DNA from: Paraburkholderia dioscoreae
GTDB taxonomy: Bacteria; Pseudomonadota; Gammaproteobacteria; Burkholderiales; Burkholderiaceae
Length of the DNA stretch: 64,000 nucleotides
NCBI RefSeq assembly: GCF_902459535.1
Contig: NZ_LR699554.1
Location: forward strand, 2,294,001 to 2,358,000
Direction of reading: 5' to 3'
Shown here: in pieces, positions 61,168 through 64,000 of the stretch
Layout: each line of letters begins with the position of its first letter
Position numbering within the stretch: position 1 is the first letter of the stretch
Program-made: the position numbers and the translations under genes
The notes under the pieces: generated by a model
Seen by the model: only the letters and a program-made list of their open reading frames with translations
Told to the model about the DNA's origin: nothing
The model's database searches: none

Positions 61168-61704
61168 TCACACGCTGGCGAACAGCACGCATGCGCTGCC
61201 TATTGCTATCGCGACGCCGTACGGCATGGTCCCCGTCGCACTGCTTTCAGCCACACTGCCCGACCTTCGCCGCGCGCCGTTTCCCGGCGTCGCGCAGTCG
61301 ATCAGGAGTGCCGCCATTCCACTCAGCCCGGCGCACATCTGGCGGCGCCGCAGCCATATGGCGAGCGACCCGATTGCACCGATTACACAGGTCGCCAAAC
61401 CAATTTCGAGTGCGCCGTAAGCGCCGCAGAAGGCGCCGATTGCCGCCATCAGCTTTACGTCGCCCGCGCCCAACAGTCGCATTGCGTAGCCCGGCAGGAA
61501 AATTGCGCCACCGGCCAGCATGCCGCCCAACCACATCGTCATTCCCTCGACAGCGCCGTGCGTGAACCACTGCACCGGCATCGCCGCGATCAATCCTGCC
61601 GCCACCAGCCAGTTAGGAATCCGGCGCGTTTGCATGTCCCACAGTGCGGCGACGAATACCAGCGTCATCACGCACGGTCCAACCGGAAAAGGAACCCCGT
61701 TCAT
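61168..61704 (-). CDS. tadV: Tad prepilin peptidase TadV/CpaA
   Basis: The 178-residue product is a small A24-family peptidase with Asp23 in WDMQTRRIPNWL and Asp82 in the GAGDVKLM motif, the two active aspartates. It has about six membrane segments and no methylase domain. It would cut the Flp pilin and the TadE/TadF pseudopilins after Gly. It is between flp and rcpC. Confidence 0.92.
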   Translation of the reverse strand: MNGVPFPVGPCVMTLVFVAALWDMQTRRIPNWLVAAGLIAAMPVQWFTHGAVEGMTMWLGGMLAGGAIFLPGYAMRLLGAGDVKLMAAIGAFCGAYGALEIGLATCVIGAIGSLAIWLRRRQMCAGLSGMAALLIDCATPGNGARRRSGSVAESSATGTMPYGVAIAIGSACVLFASV

Positions 61705-61836
61705 TGCCCGCTCCGTTCTGAGGATCGAATTGCCCTTCTTTGCTGGAGTCGATTCGTTCGGCGCGGGGCCGTCGCTACCCTATCCCGAAGGACCATCGAG
61801 GCAGGGCGAGCGAGCGGCTTTGCGCCTCTGGCCGTG

Positions 61837-62025
61837 TCAGGCGCCGGCCGGGTTGGCCACGCCGTTCAACGCGTTCTGCACATACGTGAACACGTTGTTC
61901 AGCTTGCTGCCGACCGTAGTGATCGTCGCAATGATCGCCACTGCGATCAGACCGGCCAGCAGGCCGTATTCGATCGCTGCAACGCCGTCTTCTTCGCGCA
62001 GAAATTGTTGGATCGTGTTCTTCAT
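61837..62025 (-). CDS. flp: Flp-family type IVb pilin
   Basis: The 62-residue product has the Flp leader MKNTIQQFLREEDG and, after the Gly, VAAIEYGLLAGLIAV with the Glu-Tyr pair that defines Flp pilins. A C-terminal Asn/Ala-rich tail follows. It is the major pilus subunit; cleavage by TadV is expected after Gly14. GGGGG lies just before the ATG. As usual it is first in the operon, with a 132-bp gap to tadV that could permit higher expression. Confidence 0.95.
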   Translation of the reverse strand: MKNTIQQFLREEDGVAAIEYGLLAGLIAVAIIATITTVGSKLNNVFTYVQNALNGVANPAGA

Positions 62026-62993
62026 GCTAACCCCCGTAGAGTGAAAGTTGACTTCGGTTCATGCCGCTTGAAGCTGCCTGAAAAACAGGTGTGCCGAAGC
62101 GGCGTTCAAGCCCGTCACGAGGACGGAAAAAGTGGCGAGGTCAGCGCTTTACGTCGTCACGATCACGGTTGGCCGATACCCCGTATCGATTGCCTGTGTC
62201 GTTGTTTATCGACATCCGTTTTTCGTTGGCCCCGCCGCACCCCCGTAAAACGCGTGGACCTCCCCGAACGCGATTCACGAAGACTGTTGCTGCTGCCGGG
62301 AAACTATTGCCGCCTGTCTATCTCTTTGCCGCTTCCCGGCTGCAGCGTATTTCGCTGTATGACTCGCTATTTGCAACGGCTGTGCCATGCGGTGTCAAAG
62401 CCTTGCTGCGTAATGATCTGAGATTTGGCGGGGGGTGCTTCGGGGAGTTCGCAACACGCGATGACTCGGATTTGAGACGCCGGAAAGTGCCGTGGCGGAG
62501 TCTTCTAAACATGCAGGAGGGCTTATTTCCGGAGGGCGGAAAACCCTTAGGATCATTGACTGGCAATAGTTTGGCGGATCACCGGTCAAATATGCCCGCA
62601 CCCGCGCCGATGAAGTAGCTTTTACTCGGTGCGGTCCGACATGTAGCAAGCATGAGACGAACGATCGATGAGCGGCAGCATGGCAGCGGACGCAAAAGCG
62701 GCACTCGTCTGCCTGCCTATGTGGGGTCGCGCACATTGCGCGATTGACGGCGGATCACTCCATCGCACGGGTTTGCGATGAAGCCCTTCAGATCGATGCC
62801 GCGCCAGCAATTTTTCGACTATGCCGCGATAAACGCGTGGACGCTGCGCAACGCCTTACCGGGGAGCGCGTGTCGCAACGGTCCGGACTGCTACACGGCG
62901 TCATGGATTTGCGTAAGGACAAGAAAACCACCACTCGTCATGTGCGAAATGACGAACGCGATAGAACGGAGCCGCAACGCGTCCGTTTTCATT
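62026..62993. other. Intergenic region upstream of flp, no gene recognised
   Basis: About 970 bp with several short open frames, none with a domain, good ribosome site or Burkholderia-type composition. It must hold the flp promoter on the minus strand, but I cannot place boxes with confidence. It is somewhat less GC-rich from about 62300 to 62640. Confidence 0.5.
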
Positions 62994-63100
62994 CTGCCTT
63001 GCAAGGCAGACCCAAAAGAATTGGGTCCGCCAACAACGTTGGCCCCGACGTTTATCGCGCCGGTAAGCGCGTTCACGCGAGACACGATTGAATCTCGCGT
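62994..63100. repeat. Cluster of four inverted repeats
   Basis: Four dyads follow one another: CTGCCTTGCAAGGCAG (62994-63009), ACCCAA-N5-TTGGGT (63010-63026), GCCAAC-N3-GTTGGC (63029-63043) and ACGCGAGA-N10-TCTCGCGT (63075-63100). All arms are perfect. The cluster lies just past the 3' end of the minus-strand MFS gene, without a T-run on either strand. Confidence 0.7.
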
Positions 63101-63119
63101 ACGGCCTGGGATCCGTCGA

Positions 63120-64000
63120 TCAATGAACGTGCTGCACACCCGCGGCCAGCGTCCGCGTTCCCGGCACCACAAGACTTGCCATCAACGTGACTACCGAAGC
63201 GCCGATCACGTAATACGCCGGTGCCGCGAGCGACCCGGTCTCGCGGATCAGAACCGTGGCGAGCAGAGGCGCAAAGCCGCTGAACGCGACCACGGCAACG
63301 TTATACGACAGCGCAATGCCGCTGAAGCGGATCTGCACGGGGAAGTGATCGGCGAGCACCGACGCCCACGTACCGCTTGCCAGCGAAAACACCAGCGCCG
63401 CCAGCACGAATAGCACGACGGGGTCGACCGTATGATTGCTGAGCGCGACATAGAACGGATAACTCAGCACGATCAGCAACAAGGCGGACAAGCGCAGCAG
63501 ATGCCGGCGCGGGACTCGGTCGCCCAGCCATCCGGCGAATAGCAGCCCGAACGAACTGACGACGAGGTAAGCGTTCTGCGCAATCGCCGCCGTGCGCGGC
63601 GCATAGTGCAGTTGCTGAACGAGAAACGCCGGCATGTGGCCGTACAGAATGCCGTTCACGCCGGCCATCACCGCGATCGACATCACGCCGGCCAGCACCG
63701 CTCTGCTGTGGTTGCGCAGCGTTTCACGAAACGGCTGTTTCGCGACCGCGCCTTGCATCTGCTCGAATTCGGGCGACTCGTCGAGATTGCGCCGCATCCA
63801 GTACGACACGATCCCGCACGCGCCGCCGAACAGGAACGCGATGCGCCATCCGTAGGCGGCGGCGTCGGCGCTGGAGAGAAAGGTTTGCACGGCGAGGTTC
63901 ACGAGCGTCGCCAGCAACACACCGACATTGACCGCGCAGATGATGATCCCCGCAGCCAGTCCTGCGCGCTCGGGCGCGGCCTCCACGGCATAGGTGATGG
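63120..64000 (-). CDS. MHS-type MFS transporter, C-terminal part (5' end outside window)
   Basis: The frame is open to the window edge and the visible 293 residues have about eight membrane segments. The cytoplasmic loop MRRNLDESPEFEQMQG and the preceding TYAVEAAPERAG phrase are typical of the metabolite:H+ symporter family (citrate/alpha-ketoglutarate/shikimate/proline type). LFAGWLGDRVPRRHL is the second-half loop motif. The substrate cannot be told from this part. The stop is at 63120-63122. Confidence 0.85.
   Translation of the reverse strand, partial: ITYAVEAAPERAGLAAGIIICAVNVGVLLATLVNLAVQTFLSSADAAAYGWRIAFLFGGACGIVSYWMRRNLDESPEFEQMQGAVAKQPFRETLRNHSRAVLAGVMSIAVMAGVNGILYGHMPAFLVQQLHYAPRTAAIAQNAYLVVSSFGLLFAGWLGDRVPRRHLLRLSALLLIVLSYPFYVALSNHTVDPVVLFVLAALVFSLASGTWASVLADHFPVQIRFSGIALSYNVAVVAFSGFAPLLATVLIRETGSLAAPAYYVIGASVVTLMASLVVPGTRTLAAGVQHVH

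Noticed and set aside
58563..61565. 1000-codon open frame antisense to rcpA and rcpC
   Set aside because: His/Arg/Gln-rich mirror translation of the secretin and CpaB genes; no membrane or domain pattern.
62778..63413. 211-codon frame beyond flp
   Set aside because: It runs antisense into the MFS gene, lacks a domain and a ribosome site, and crosses the inverted-repeat cluster.

Overview
The window is GC-rich DNA with the gene content, codon use and gene order of a Burkholderiaceae chromosome, most likely Paraburkholderia. This is inferred from the DUF3138 porin-like protein inside a puu/pot locus, a benABCD set, DNA polymerase II and a complete Tad pilus locus. I see no rRNA, tRNA, CRISPR array, insertion sequence or phage gene. 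Both window ends cut through MFS transporter genes.

Layout. 1-903: 3' part of an MFS transporter. 939-17534: a polyamine locus. On the minus strand, puuR, an aldehyde dehydrogenase (puuC-like) and a speB-family ureohydrolase; divergent from them a ten-gene plus-strand array puuD-puuA-spuC-potFGHI-DUF3138-puuB-puuB ending at a clear hairpin terminator. Together these would import putrescine, gamma-glutamylate or transaminate it, oxidise it and hydrolyse it to GABA. 17875-20535: a DUF969-DUF979-DUF2891 membrane operon of unknown substrate. 20733-25759: PRC-barrel protein, DNA polymerase II, a luciferase-like flavin enzyme and a LysR regulator. 25887-28700: a three-part PNPOx/ferredoxin-reductase/2Fe-2S fusion and a GST, divergent from a MocR-type regulator across a perfect palindrome. 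30462-33251: DUF2970 protein and a sulfite/nitrite reductase with its DUF934 partner. 33343-37573: an MFS transporter whose upstream region carries a 54-bp tandem repeat, an MmyB-type regulator, an AhpD-like protein and a small molybdopterin-fold protein. 37595-42410: LysR (BenM-like) and benABCD for benzoate to catechol. 42424-44568: a TPR-glycosyltransferase. 44766-49235: DUF2946, TonB-dependent receptor and PepSY protein, probably for metal uptake or reduction.

49232-62025 is a minus-strand Tad/Flp pilus locus: flp-tadV-rcpC-rcpA-lipoprotein-tadZ-tadA-tadB-tadC, then a sterol-desaturase-family hydroxylase, then tadE-tadF-tadG and an isoprenylcysteine-methyltransferase-like membrane enzyme. 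The two membrane enzymes embedded in the pilus operon and the absence of a recognisable tadD make this the most unusual part of the window. 62026-63119 holds no gene I can support but ends in a run of four inverted repeats, and 63120-64000 is the 3' part of an MHS-type MFS transporter.

The best candidates for undescribed biology are the Tad-embedded lipid-type enzymes, the DUF969/DUF979/DUF2891 operon, the metal-like TonB/PepSY/DUF2946 set, the palindrome-controlled MocR/GST/flavo-iron-sulfur locus, and the hairpin-punctuated polyamine operon.
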